Positions 15,301 to 22,585 of a stretch of 23,231 nucleotides of DNA are shown piece by piece. Below the pieces are notes generated by a model, which saw nothing but the letters and a program-made list of their open reading frames with translations, did not search any database and was not told where the DNA came from. Both the position numbers and the translations under genes were made by a program. Where the stretch lies: the NCBI RefSeq assembly GCF_014201805.1, contig NZ_JACHFK010000023.1:1-23231 (forward strand). Direction: 5' to 3'. Source of the stretch: Deinococcus metalli (GTDB lineage: Bacteria > Deinococcota > Deinococci > Deinococcales > Deinococcaceae). The number at the start of each line of letters is the position of its first letter. Within the stretch, counting starts at the first letter, position 1.

Positions 15301-17579
15301 GGAGTCTGAACACGGGTGCTGCTGGGCACGTCCGCGACAGGCGTGGTGGTAGCGGGCGGCTGGTATTCCCGCAGGAACTTCTGCACCTGGGCCTGTCCGT
15401 CAGCGCTCCCCCGGGCGGCCTGCACCTCAGCAAAGAAGCGGTTGGCGAAGTCGGGGAACTGGTCGCGGGTGAGGGTGACGCCCCCCTGCTTCAGGGCTGC
15501 GGCGCCGGTCAGGATCATGCTGGGCTTGCCGAGTTCCGTCGTGTCGCCGGCGAGGTACTTCGCGTACAGCGTGTCGTGCAGGGAGTCCGCAATGTCGGCG
15601 CCCATCGCGCCCATCCCTGGGGCCAGATCCTCAACCCTGTTGGTGCCAGTGGCCAGGGGTGCCACTTCAGCCGGCCGGGCGTTCTGCACATCCGGGGTGC
15701 TGCGCGGTGCCGGATCGAGCATCGTCCGCAGCACGTCGTCTGCGGTTCTGGGCTGGTCGGGCGGCGTAATGACGGGCGCCCCCGGCTCCGTAGCCGCTGC
15801 TGGAGATGTCAAATCCGACATTCGTGACGGGGTGTTCGGCGGCATGGCGGCCGCGCCGGGCGTGACGTCGCGGGCAGGGAGCTGGTTGCGGAAGAAGGAC
15901 TCGAGAAGAGAGTCCGGCGTGACCCTTGCCGGTTCAGCAGCAGGTGTAACCGCAGTCACTGCGGGAGCTGGTGGTTCAGGCAGCGTGGTGACCTTCTCGA
16001 CTGTGCTCGCCGGGTTTACTGGAAGCGCGCCACGTGCAGGAACGCCCACCGGTTCCACCGGCTTGGCAGGGAGGGGCGGCAACTCCTGGGCCGCCTGGTC
16101 GAGACTGCGAACAGTGACCGCCTGATCCACGGTGGACATCGCAGGGATCTCCGGCAGATCGATCAGGGTCTTGATGGTCGTGGGGATGTCCTTGCGGCCC
16201 ACGTACTGCGTCATGAGGATGCCGCGGGGGCGGCCGTTCGTCGTGGTGTATCGGCCCACCAGGGGCACGAGGTCTGCGCCGGTCTGCGCCTTCTGGATCG
16301 CCTCCGTGACCTTCGGGTCGAGCACCACGGGCAGCTTGCGGGCTTGGAGGGCAGGACCCAGCGTGACCTGTCCGACGCGGTCGGCGGCCTTCACGGCGTC
16401 CACGAACGCGGGTTCGAGGTTGCGTCCGATCCTGGTGCTGATGACGCCCAGCTTCCGCAGGGCCTCAGCCGCCACTTCTGGCTTGGTCGCAGTGGTGAAC
16501 ACCCCGAGGAGGCGGTTCACCTCCGTGGCGTCACTGGTCTTCAGGCCTTTGGTAAGGGCCATGACGACGTCAGAGTCCACCTGTGCCGCGGCTTTGATGG
16601 TCTGCCCGGTGCCCTCGGCGCCGAGCCGGGTGGTGGTGCGGAAGTCGTCCCGGGCCAGCTGCTCCGGGGTGTACAGGGCAGCCTTCTGGTCCGGCGTGAG
16701 GAACGCGTCCCCGATGGTGCCGCCGCCCTCCTTGCGAATGGCTCCTGCCCCGGGAAACTCGGGTAATTGCTGATCGGCCAACCTGGAGAGCGCCCCCTTG
16801 GCGGCCTGCACGGGCTTGGTCTTCGATACGCCGCGTATCACAGCTGGGACACCGGTGATCTCGTCCCCTGCCTTCAACAGGGCGTCCCCCCTGGCGTTGG
16901 CCAGGCGCAGGGCTTCCCGGATGGTGGCAGCACCATCCGCGGTCTTCGCGAACTTCTCCAGGTCTGCGAGGCGGCCGGCGGTCGAGACACCCTTCACGAC
17001 GAACCCGGCGCCAGTGAGGAACGTGCTGGGATCGGCGAGTACCTCGACGGCGAGGGCGGCCATCCTGTTATCGGCGTACTTCGTTCCCTTCAGCAGTTCC
17101 GCACCGGTAACCCCGCGTGCACGGGCGCCAGTCATGCCGGGCAACCCTTCGGCGAGGCCGTACGTGAGGTGTCCGCCGGCTGCCTGCAAGCCGCGCTGGA
17201 GGGGACTGCCCGCCGGGGCCTTGCCGCCGGTCACGAGATCAGTGGTGGTCGGGCCACCGCCCCGCATCTGGCCGATCACGCCCTTGGTGATGTCGCTCAG
17301 CGCCTGGAGGGGTTGCAGGGCCCACGCGATGCCGGCCATGGTGCGGTCGCTCGCCTGCGCGCGGGCGATGGCGTTCGCCTCGTCCGCCGTAAGGGTCTGC
17401 CCGGCCTTGAGTTTGGCGACGGCCTGATGGAAGAGCTTCGCGTCCATGGTGCCCGGCGCGGCATTCAGGGCAGGAGTGCTCTGGGTGGTCGGAATGCCCG
17501 CGGCCGCCGCGAAGTCGGGAGTGCCGTCCTTCGTCTTGGGAATACCGGCCGCCGCGGCGAAGTCGAAGCCGCCGCTCAC
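12306..17579 (-). CDS. Giant 1757-aa internal virion/polyvalent-type phage protein
   Basis: This resembles the giant proteins that tailed phages, especially podoviruses, carry in the head and eject with DNA. The N-terminus repeats DFAAAAGIP twice (residues 6-14 and 22-30), a style of short N-terminal repeat seen in such proteins. Helical regions follow, then a long Pro/Ala/Thr-rich disordered middle (about 500-630 and 745-800). The C-terminal third has the pattern YFFQLRSALSDLQREALYF, YANEVMLDMRLVPAY and RRYWPFFNWIAMS (W1442), which I associate with large polyvalent/internal virion proteins. No clear enzyme motif is seen. GTG 17579 overlaps the M15-protein stop (GTGA), so the two giants are translationally coupled. 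No portal, capsid or tail gene accompanies them. Confidence 0.6.
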   Translation of the reverse strand: MSGGFDFAAAAGIPKTKDGTPDFAAAAGIPTTQSTPALNAAPGTMDAKLFHQAVAKLKAGQTLTADEANAIARAQASDRTMAGIAWALQPLQALSDITKGVIGQMRGGGPTTTDLVTGGKAPAGSPLQRGLQAAGGHLTYGLAEGLPGMTGARARGVTGAELLKGTKYADNRMAALAVEVLADPSTFLTGAGFVVKGVSTAGRLADLEKFAKTADGAATIREALRLANARGDALLKAGDEITGVPAVIRGVSKTKPVQAAKGALSRLADQQLPEFPGAGAIRKEGGGTIGDAFLTPDQKAALYTPEQLARDDFRTTTRLGAEGTGQTIKAAAQVDSDVVMALTKGLKTSDATEVNRLLGVFTTATKPEVAAEALRKLGVISTRIGRNLEPAFVDAVKAADRVGQVTLGPALQARKLPVVLDPKVTEAIQKAQTGADLVPLVGRYTTTNGRPRGILMTQYVGRKDIPTTIKTLIDLPEIPAMSTVDQAVTVRSLDQAAQELPPLPAKPVEPVGVPARGALPVNPASTVEKVTTLPEPPAPAVTAVTPAAEPARVTPDSLLESFFRNQLPARDVTPGAAAMPPNTPSRMSDLTSPAAATEPGAPVITPPDQPRTADDVLRTMLDPAPRSTPDVQNARPAEVAPLATGTNRVEDLAPGMGAMGADIADSLHDTLYAKYLAGDTTELGKPSMILTGAAALKQGGVTLTRDQFPDFANRFFAEVQAARGSADGQAQVQKFLREYQPPATTTPVADVPSSTRVQTPPSAVGKTTQDVLRDLLRPAEDPYVALPSPAITRTPQAAVRDLALPMPAPERLVTKDIPTTYRTVQVDANALDWAALPDDSARRAVLNSIDGAGNARFVRDAQGAIRLDRPNLTVPLSHPTISRYFTDDELLAAQRQGTELGERTVTRREQVPHWYDPKGAPLETQRAMVQQAQREASEADFPNQQAAIESLHAAHDDTSWIIGDAFASYDRLVKPSRIDTRAASNQYAARVRALTGTPPTRGDVFQYRLQLARYRQAANLRTVDTRAVTTHLNDFFRENPEATLYEGALSTARAFDLGSAGAKHVQQVLRQAESGFERQMSRLERLEFAQYFAGKTQARRGGGTLVDRLKRNPDAVSQEFTQVFAQDVNTLRLIDEQVRTRTAAIVRQDVFRSYRDYLRDSGQLITQKKLAELRMIPEHRLTPDQREMRTNAATALSRPGAPAAWKVMDRDIEGYFSKGDVLPWWAYFDLFGASGVEDTAVSAAILNRGGLDIYNRLWSTKNAQMLGTPSSIVNDQVGQLLQMGMWGVTPDAVIEGIIRRATASPEALDTMRKSGIQSAKLESNLGASREELTRLAARLDGDTDLTRTQRIIDKVLRFRERGTGLDRTAMTGVAGVAADFAHFGSGYFFQLRSALSDLQREALYFHRLQLGDTPGRAAQYANEVMLDMRLVPAYARVVRRYWPFFNWIAMSGPRSIVTILRKPGIAAAYHRIAQGSDNPNDRRDATRRVLARDGGYINLGLDERSGARLYLDPRNWDPTNTIPQLLDWSGTKIGAASPPYYVNLLVTLQWGQDRFGRNIYADVLDGGTGGFTEAYANNPKGALIIAGKTLLQEFAPTYAPGSPRAQAFVRSVLATAKLPDDGSKDISLARMLAGTPQGRAYLTLMQNGSFALIERDLTGTRDSPYTDAAPSMARAAANYLVPIRAVDADQYRQGTAQQTVSVAKLRFDTWLASEKKKLALLEAGGASQERIQLEERRIDHEAEVKGAQLDYLDTITR

Positions 17580-20500
17580 TTCTTACCTGCCTTCGCCTTG
17601 TAGCCGTCGATGAGGGCGAGCACCTGGTCCTGCGTGTACCCGGCCTTCACCAGCTCGCCGCCGTAGGTGTTCACCGCGTTCCCGTCGCCGTTGATGATGG
17701 CCGCCTGGAGGCCGGCCTCCAACTGAGCATTGGGTTTGGGCGCTGGAGAGCTCGATTTCGCTGGTGTTGGTGTGGTCGGCCTGGGCGTCGCGGCCTGCGG
17801 CGAGCCAGCGACCTCGAAGTGGTACATGTCCACGAATGGCTTCCCGTCGGCCGTCTTGAAGGTGCCGCCCCACCGCAGCCCGAACTTCGGCGCCTGGGCG
17901 CCCAGGGCCTTCCACGCGGCTTGGGCGCGGGGGTCGGTGCCGGGGAGCACCTTGCCGGTCTTGGGGTCCATCCACGAGATGTCCACGGCATCGCCGTCCT
18001 CGTGGTTGCTCTCGCCGGGCTTCGCGTTCGTGACGATGTCGCCCAGGGGCCTGGCCTTACTGGCGTTCGGGCCGGGCACCGTGCGGCCCTTGGCGTACAG
18101 CGCCGCCTGCTCGTCGGCCGTGCGGGTGCCCTGCGTAATGATCGGGACGAGACCGGCCGGCGCCTTGAACCCGCCCAGCATCGTGTCCATGCGGCTCACC
18201 AGGGTGGGGCTGACACTCGTCAGGGTCACCCCTGGGGTGGTCTGGAGCGTCTTGAACGGGCTGGGCTGCGTCTCACCGGTGTGGGTGCCTGGCGTGGAAC
18301 GGTCTAGGTTCCCGAAGCTGGTGGTGACGTAGTCGTCGCCCTTCTGACGGTAATCCTGGGCCATCTTCATGGCGTGGTCGCGTCCATCGACGGCGTTCTT
18401 GTACGCAGGGTCGGCGAGCAGCCCTTCGCGGTTCACGCTGCCGGACGCACCGGTGTACTGCTTCACCAGTCCATCGACCGTCGTCTGGTAGCGCTGCGCC
18501 GCCATGAGGGCGTTTCGCATTGGGGTGTAGTACTTCGTGTCGGCCGTTGACTTGATGACGCCGATGGGATCGGCGGCCTTGGCCTTCTCGACCTCAGGCC
18601 GGTACATGGGGTCACCGGGCGTCTGGGTGCGCGTCAGGGCGGTACGGGCCCCAATGTTCTGCACCTGGGCCATGTCCACCGCGTACCCACCCTTCACGCT
18701 CTGCACGTAGGCGGCGAGGCGTTCCCGTTCGACCTTCAACCTCTGGTTGATGGCCGCAATATCCGCCCAGCCCCTGGCCACGCGGACAGGCGTGAGGGCG
18801 GTCGTGCTGGCAGCGTTGGCGTTGCTGTTGTTCGCGCTGGCGTTCGCCGCGGCGGTCTGGGCGCGGGTCAACTGTTCTTTCTCGTCCACCAGTCGGTCGC
18901 GCTCGGCGATGAGGGAGCGGTAGTTCGCAGCACTGGCGTCGGTCGCTGCAATCTCAGCATTCAGCTTGTCGATCCTGCCCTGACGGGTCGCCACTTCCGT
19001 CTTGATCTCCTCCAGGGTCATGTTCATGGTGGCGATGGTGTTGGCGCGATTGACGCCGGCCGTGAGCAGGTCAGAGCGCTTGATCTGGTTGGCCAGTTCG
19101 TCGCCCGTCACACCCAGGCTGTACTTGTACCGCCCTTCGGCCAGCATTGACGCCAGCGCCGTGTCGTTCACGCCCAGTTGGCTCTTGAGGGTCGCCCACG
19201 TGCTGCCCGCCGTCGGGTTCTTCGGGTCGGGGCCGTTGTGCTGGAGGCTGTACATGCTGACGCTGCCGGCCTGGGTGGTGGCCAGTTGTGCCAGGGTCTT
19301 CACCCCCATCTCGAAGGCGGCGGTTGCGGTGCCCTGCTGCGTGTTGACCGTATCGGCGCGGAGGCCTTCCACCCGGGCACCGCTCTCAACGTGCTTGTCC
19401 TGATACTCCCGCTTCTCCAACGGCAGGAGTTCCTGCAGGCGCTTCGTGCGCGCCCAGGCCTCGCCCTGGTTCACCAGACTCTCGTTGTGTTTGTCGCTGT
19501 AGTCCTGCACCTTGTACGGCCGGAAAGTATTCAGGTCAGTTGTCTGGGCCTTCTTGTAGTCGGTGTCAGCGCCCTTGTTCAGGGTGTCGGCCACGCTGTT
19601 GTTGTGGTCGTCGTCCAGGCGCCGCCGCATCTCTGTCGGATCGAAACCGGCCACCACATCCGGCGCATACTTCTGGTACGTCGGCAGCATGCCCAGGACG
19701 GTCGAGGGGTCCTTCGTGTTCAGCACGTTCTGCCAGGACTCGGCGGTGTACATCGCGGGCGCAAGCGCAACGATTGCGTTCGCATAATCCTGCTGCTGCT
19801 GGGGTGTGAGTTCGGCCGCAGGCGTGCGGTTGAGCTGGTCGATCACGTACATGGCGCTGCGCTGGGTCGGGGTCAGGTCCTTCTTGGCCAATTCATCGAA
19901 CTGCCCCTTCCAGAATTTCGTGTTGGCTTCGACGTCCAGTTCGCGCTGGGCGTTGACCTTGGCGGTGTACTCGGTGCGCGCCGCGATCGCGTACTCCAGG
20001 CCACCCTGCCCGTAGGTGGACAGGATCTGATCATCCGGAAGATCCATCAGCCGACTGGCCGGGATGCTCTGGATGCGGTCGGGGAGGGCGGGTGCCGTGG
20101 GCTGTGTCGGCCCCTGGAAGTCAGCAGGCGCGGCCTGGGGAGTGGTCGGCAGAGATGGGCCCACAAAGTCACCAGACGGTGCGGCTGGCACCTGCGAGGC
20201 GATCGGCGCTGCCGGCATCGTGGCGGCCACCGGAGTGGGCGCCGGCGTGGCAGGTGCCGCAGTCGGTCCCTGCATGGGCCCACTCGGGGGAGTGATGTCG
20301 GGACCGTCCTGCAGTCCCAGCAGCGACATCACCGCCGCGCGGCCCTGATCCCAGCCCTCACCGCTGGCCACTGTGTTGCCCAGCTCAACCCAGGTCTTCA
20401 TGACCTTCCTCTTTTGGCCCTGGAGCAGTTCGGTCATGGCTGGGTTGTAAAGTGGATTCGGCTTGCCGTTGGTGGTTGGGGCGTACTGACCGATCTGGTC

Positions 20501-20854
20501 ATCCAGTCCCTTGAGGAACGTACTGACCGGTCCACTCAGACCTCTGATCTGATCGGTCCGGACATTCCTGGCGTCGGTGGCCGCAGCCTGGTCCTCCTGC
20601 CACTTGCGGTACGCGTCGTCAGACTGATCGCGGGCAAGCAGGCGCGACTGGGACTCGTCAAACTGCCGGCGGTTCTCAGCATCGCGGGCAGCCTGAGCAT
20701 CGACCTGCTGCTGTCGGTAGGCGTTATCGGCGGCGAGTTGGGCCCGCTGCTCCTCCTGCTGGCGCAGTTGATCCTGGCGATTCAGAAAGGAGGTGACCAT
20801 GAGGCCAAGACCTTCACCGAGGGCGTTACCGAGTCCGTTGGAAGCAGGCGTCAT
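17576..20854 (-). CDS. 1092-aa coiled-coil virion-type protein with C-terminal M15 peptidase
   Basis: The N-terminus is Gln/Arg-rich coiled coil (about residues 20-95), then a Pro/Ala/Thr linker (about 185-265) and long helical regions with a second coiled coil (about 620-690). The C-terminus has an M15-type peptidase domain (about 880-1015). Its zinc ligands are visible as SNHEDGDAVD (H951, D958) and YHFE (H1012), preceded by the typical QGTRTADEQAALYAKGR. M15 enzymes of phages (VanY or L-Ala-D-Glu type) cut peptidoglycan peptides. The layout fits a virion-associated lysin that opens the wall during DNA entry. ATG 20854 overlaps the preceding stop (ATGA) and is preferred over TTG 20872. The next gene is coupled. 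A cell-wall hydrolase for conjugation is an alternative. Confidence 0.65.
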   Translation of the reverse strand: MTPASNGLGNALGEGLGLMVTSFLNRQDQLRQQEEQRAQLAADNAYRQQQVDAQAARDAENRRQFDESQSRLLARDQSDDAYRKWQEDQAAATDARNVRTDQIRGLSGPVSTFLKGLDDQIGQYAPTTNGKPNPLYNPAMTELLQGQKRKVMKTWVELGNTVASGEGWDQGRAAVMSLLGLQDGPDITPPSGPMQGPTAAPATPAPTPVAATMPAAPIASQVPAAPSGDFVGPSLPTTPQAAPADFQGPTQPTAPALPDRIQSIPASRLMDLPDDQILSTYGQGGLEYAIAARTEYTAKVNAQRELDVEANTKFWKGQFDELAKKDLTPTQRSAMYVIDQLNRTPAAELTPQQQQDYANAIVALAPAMYTAESWQNVLNTKDPSTVLGMLPTYQKYAPDVVAGFDPTEMRRRLDDDHNNSVADTLNKGADTDYKKAQTTDLNTFRPYKVQDYSDKHNESLVNQGEAWARTKRLQELLPLEKREYQDKHVESGARVEGLRADTVNTQQGTATAAFEMGVKTLAQLATTQAGSVSMYSLQHNGPDPKNPTAGSTWATLKSQLGVNDTALASMLAEGRYKYSLGVTGDELANQIKRSDLLTAGVNRANTIATMNMTLEEIKTEVATRQGRIDKLNAEIAATDASAANYRSLIAERDRLVDEKEQLTRAQTAAANASANNSNANAASTTALTPVRVARGWADIAAINQRLKVERERLAAYVQSVKGGYAVDMAQVQNIGARTALTRTQTPGDPMYRPEVEKAKAADPIGVIKSTADTKYYTPMRNALMAAQRYQTTVDGLVKQYTGASGSVNREGLLADPAYKNAVDGRDHAMKMAQDYRQKGDDYVTTSFGNLDRSTPGTHTGETQPSPFKTLQTTPGVTLTSVSPTLVSRMDTMLGGFKAPAGLVPIITQGTRTADEQAALYAKGRTVPGPNASKARPLGDIVTNAKPGESNHEDGDAVDISWMDPKTGKVLPGTDPRAQAAWKALGAQAPKFGLRWGGTFKTADGKPFVDMYHFEVAGSPQAATPRPTTPTPAKSSSPAPKPNAQLEAGLQAAIINGDGNAVNTYGGELVKAGYTQDQVLALIDGYKAKAGKK

Positions 20855-21345
20855 GCAAGCAGTGTCGGCCAAGACCCCAGAGCAGTTGGCACGCTTTTTG
20901 CGAAACTGAAAACACCGTCCTGGAGGGCGTATTCAATTCCCGCATTTTGAGGCAGCACTTTGTCACGCCACAGCTCACTGGGCACGCTCTCGGGCAGGTA
21001 TGGCGTCAGGTCGGAAGCCGTAATCTCGCCAGTTTCGGGGTCATGATCGGGCCAGATCGGCTCAGGCATGATCGGCAGGGGAGGGCGTTTGCCGATGTTG
21101 CTGGTCTGCTGGGTGTAAACGGTGCCGCCGCGCTGGACAGTGCGCGGTGTATCTGTGTTCGAAACACAGATAGCCCGGCGCACATCACCTACAAACTTGT
21201 TCCCCACTCCAGTGCGCTCGGCAATCTCACGATCACTCCAGTTCACCCACTCGTCATCTCTTAGCAACGTTTCGACTGCGCGCCGCTTGTCCGTGTTAAT
21301 TCATCTTAACCCGGGATCGCTATTCAAACCAACGCTGTGCAGCAC
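20851..21345 (-). pseudogene. Truncated ParB-like gene with an in-frame TGA
   Basis: Read from GTG 21345, this frame gives VLHSVGLNSDPGLR, a TGA (21303-21301), then INTDKRRAVETLLRDDEW, NWSDREIAERTGVGNKFVGD, and later RTVQRGGTVYTQQTSNIG. This matches, without gaps, the stretch after the nuclease domain in plasmid ParB-like proteins (pattern AVGANxxHGLxR...DKRRAV, an HTH, then a conserved NIG segment). The TGA sits where Arg is usual, consistent with CGA to TGA. A TAA lies just before the GTG, so the N-terminal ParB domain is missing. The part after the TGA is open for about 150 codons and overlaps the M15-protein start (ATGA). A shortened HTH protein could therefore still be translated and couple that gene. 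Confidence 0.6.
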
Positions 21346-21373
21346 TTAATTCCCGGTAAATATAGATTAACAG

Positions 21374-21396
21374 GGAACTGCCGTCATGGAACTGCC
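21374..21396. repeat. Direct repeat GGAACTGCC, two copies
   Basis: GGAACTGCC occurs at 21374-21382 and 21388-21396, a 14-bp period. It lies in the 50-bp gap between an HTH gene and the ParB-like remnant. A TATATT box follows on the minus strand (21365-21360). It may be an operator for the virion-type genes; the excisionase-like proteins next door are candidate binders. Confidence 0.35.
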
Positions 21397-21397
21397 C

Positions 21398-21658
21398 TCA
21401 CATGGCCGTGGCGGTCTTCTTGCTCGTGACGTAATCGAGAAGTGCACTTCGGCGAAATCGCCATGAGTCTCCTATCTTCCGTCCAGGGAGTGTCCCGTCA
21501 GCCGCCCACTTGGCGACGGTAACGGGGTGGAAGCCCATGAATTTCGCCGCCTCTTTTAGAGTCAGCACGTCGTCGCCGATGCTCTGCTCCAACATCTGAG
21601 CCACCTCGCGGGCGATCATCCGGGCGAATACGGGCGCATTGAATACCTGGTCTTCCAC
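21398..21658 (-). CDS. Excisionase-like HTH protein, paralog 1
   Basis: This 86-aa protein has a helical N-terminus (EVAQMLEQSIGDD) and a MerR/excisionase-type winged helix (about residues 31-75). That domain reads LTLKEAAKFMGFHPVTVAKW, then GTLPGRKIGDSWRFRRSALLDYV. It shares the frame ExSxGDDxLT...AA...H..T...A..G..PG.K.G..WRF.RS.LL..V with the proteins at 21683 and 22271. Such domains usually bind DNA as recombination directionality factors or AlpA-type regulators. No integrase is in this circle, so regulation is more likely here. The start is GTG 21658, with AGGAGG 5 nt upstream. Confidence 0.75.
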   Translation of the reverse strand: MEDQVFNAPVFARMIAREVAQMLEQSIGDDVLTLKEAAKFMGFHPVTVAKWAADGTLPGRKIGDSWRFRRSALLDYVTSKKTATAM

Positions 21659-21682
21659 AGCTGCCTCCTTCCATCCGCCCGA

Positions 21683-21949
21683 TCAACGGGCGTTGACGGA
21701 CGTCCGAACGTGGTCGAGCAACTCAGACCGGAGAAACCGCCAGTCGCGGCCCAGCTTCTTGCCAGGTATGACCCCTCTGCCGGCCATATCAAGAACGGTG
21801 TTGACGTGGATTTGCAGCAACTTCGCCGCCTGCTTCGCCGTCAGCACTTCGTCTCCAAGACTGCGCTCGAGGCGCACTGCGACTTTCTCGGCAATCAGAT
21901 CGGCCAGTTGATCCACGAACTGCGAGGCGAATGCCAACGGTGACGTCAT
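21683..21949 (-). CDS. Excisionase-like HTH protein, paralog 2
   Basis: This 88-aa protein has the same architecture as its neighbours: an amphipathic N-terminal helix (FVDQLADLIAEKVAVRLERS), then GDEVLTAKQAAKLLQIHVNT and GVIPGKKLGRDWRFLRSELL. Recognition-helix residues (IHVNTVLDMAGRG) differ from paralog 1 (FHPVTVAKWAADG), so the binding sites may differ. They are close to paralog 3 (LHANTIRGMAARG), indicating that copies 2 and 3 are the nearest pair. ATG 21949 overlaps the stop of the zinc-finger gene before it (ATGA). GGAGGAG lies 11 nt upstream, so translation is coupled. A longer frame to 22249 is a shadow. Confidence 0.75.
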   Translation of the reverse strand: MTSPLAFASQFVDQLADLIAEKVAVRLERSLGDEVLTAKQAAKLLQIHVNTVLDMAGRGVIPGKKLGRDWRFLRSELLDHVRTSVNAR

Positions 21950-22278
21950 GTCAATCGCTTCTCCTCCAGGGGTGCGGTCAGCAGTTCCCGAGCCATCAGG
22001 TACGGATCCTTGAAGTACAGCGACAGCCCCCACTCCGCCGTAGACACCGCATCCTCTTCCTCGAGCAGGCCGGTCGCCACCCAATATTCCGCCCAGGTCT
22101 TCACGGTGGCCTGAAGGTGCGGCCGCACATGATGCTGGAGCACGAGGCGCAGGTGCTCCGCCATGCCGTCGGCCAGCAGCTGCTCCCGGCCGCACCGCGG
22201 GCACAGCGGCAGACCATGGCGGTCGATCATGCCCGGCAACTTCTCGCACACATCACAGGGCTGGAGCAGGTCAGTCAT
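21946..22278 (-). CDS. Zinc-ribbon protein of 110 aa, paralog of the 144-aa protein
   Basis: Four Cys (C8, C11, C26, C29; CDVC and CPRC) form one zinc site at the N-terminus. The rest is helical: EHLRLVLQHHVRPHLQATV, then VSTAEWGLSLYFKDPYLMARELL. The C-terminal part aligns with the 144-aa protein at 22586 through the shared HL..LL.H.VR, A.EW and AR.LL positions, so the two look like paralogs. I know no named family for it. ATG 22278 has GGAGG about 7 nt upstream and overlaps the stop of HTH paralog 3. The repeated zinc-finger then HTH order indicates a duplicated two-gene module. Confidence 0.6.
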   Translation of the reverse strand: MTDLLQPCDVCEKLPGMIDRHGLPLCPRCGREQLLADGMAEHLRLVLQHHVRPHLQATVKTWAEYWVATGLLEEEDAVSTAEWGLSLYFKDPYLMARELLTAPLEEKRLT

Positions 22279-22528
22279 CCCAGTTCCTCCCGTGTCTGGA
22301 CTCGGAGACGTGGTTGAGCAGGGCTGACCTCCGGAAGCGCCACGAATCTCCGAACTTGTGGCCGGGCAACTCGCCACGGGCGGCCATGCCTCGGATGGTG
22401 TTGGCGTGGAGCTGCAGCAGCACGGCTGCTTGAGTAACAGTGAGGATGTCGTCGCCGATGCTTTCTTCAAGCAGCAGGGCGACGTGCTGGGCAATACGCT
22501 TCTCCATTTCGGCCAGGTCGATGATCAC
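22271..22528 (-). CDS. Excisionase-like HTH protein, paralog 3
   Basis: This 85-aa protein has an N-terminal helix (EKRIAQHVALLLEESIGDD) and a winged-helix core, ILTVTQAAVLLQLHANTIRG followed by GELPGHKFGDSWRFRRSALL. The wing GDSWRFRRSALL is identical to paralog 1, while the recognition helix resembles paralog 2. It starts at GTG 22528, with AGGAGG 6 nt upstream. A strong hairpin (22545-22571) lies just before that ribosome site. It overlaps the next gene by 8 bp. A DNA-binding regulator is likely; no recombinase partner is seen. Confidence 0.75.
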   Translation of the reverse strand: MIIDLAEMEKRIAQHVALLLEESIGDDILTVTQAAVLLQLHANTIRGMAARGELPGHKFGDSWRFRRSALLNHVSESRHGRNWDD

Positions 22529-22544
22529 TCAACACCTCCTGAGT

Positions 22545-22571
22545 GGCCCCGCCCAGAGCCTGGGCGGGGCC
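22545..22571. terminator. GC-rich 11-bp hairpin between two minus-strand genes
   Basis: GGCCCCGCCCA (22545-22555) pairs perfectly with TGGGCGGGGCC (22561-22571) around 5 nt. It sits between the stop of the 144-aa zinc-finger gene and the ribosome site of HTH paralog 3, with no T tract. It could be a partial terminator, an attenuator or an RNA-processing stem that sets the ratio of the two proteins. Confidence 0.45.
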
Positions 22572-22585
22572 GGTGAGCTGATGGC

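Noticed and set aside
19178..20950. Long plus-strand open frame (590 aa) opposite the M15-protein gene
   Set aside because: It is antisense to a protein with clear coiled coils and a peptidase domain, and it shows low-complexity His/Gly/Arg-rich sequence without recognisable domains.
21301..21303. In-frame TGA considered as programmed readthrough or selenocysteine
   Set aside because: No recoding signal is evident, and the position is normally Arg. A CGA to TGA nonsense change in an already truncated gene is simpler.
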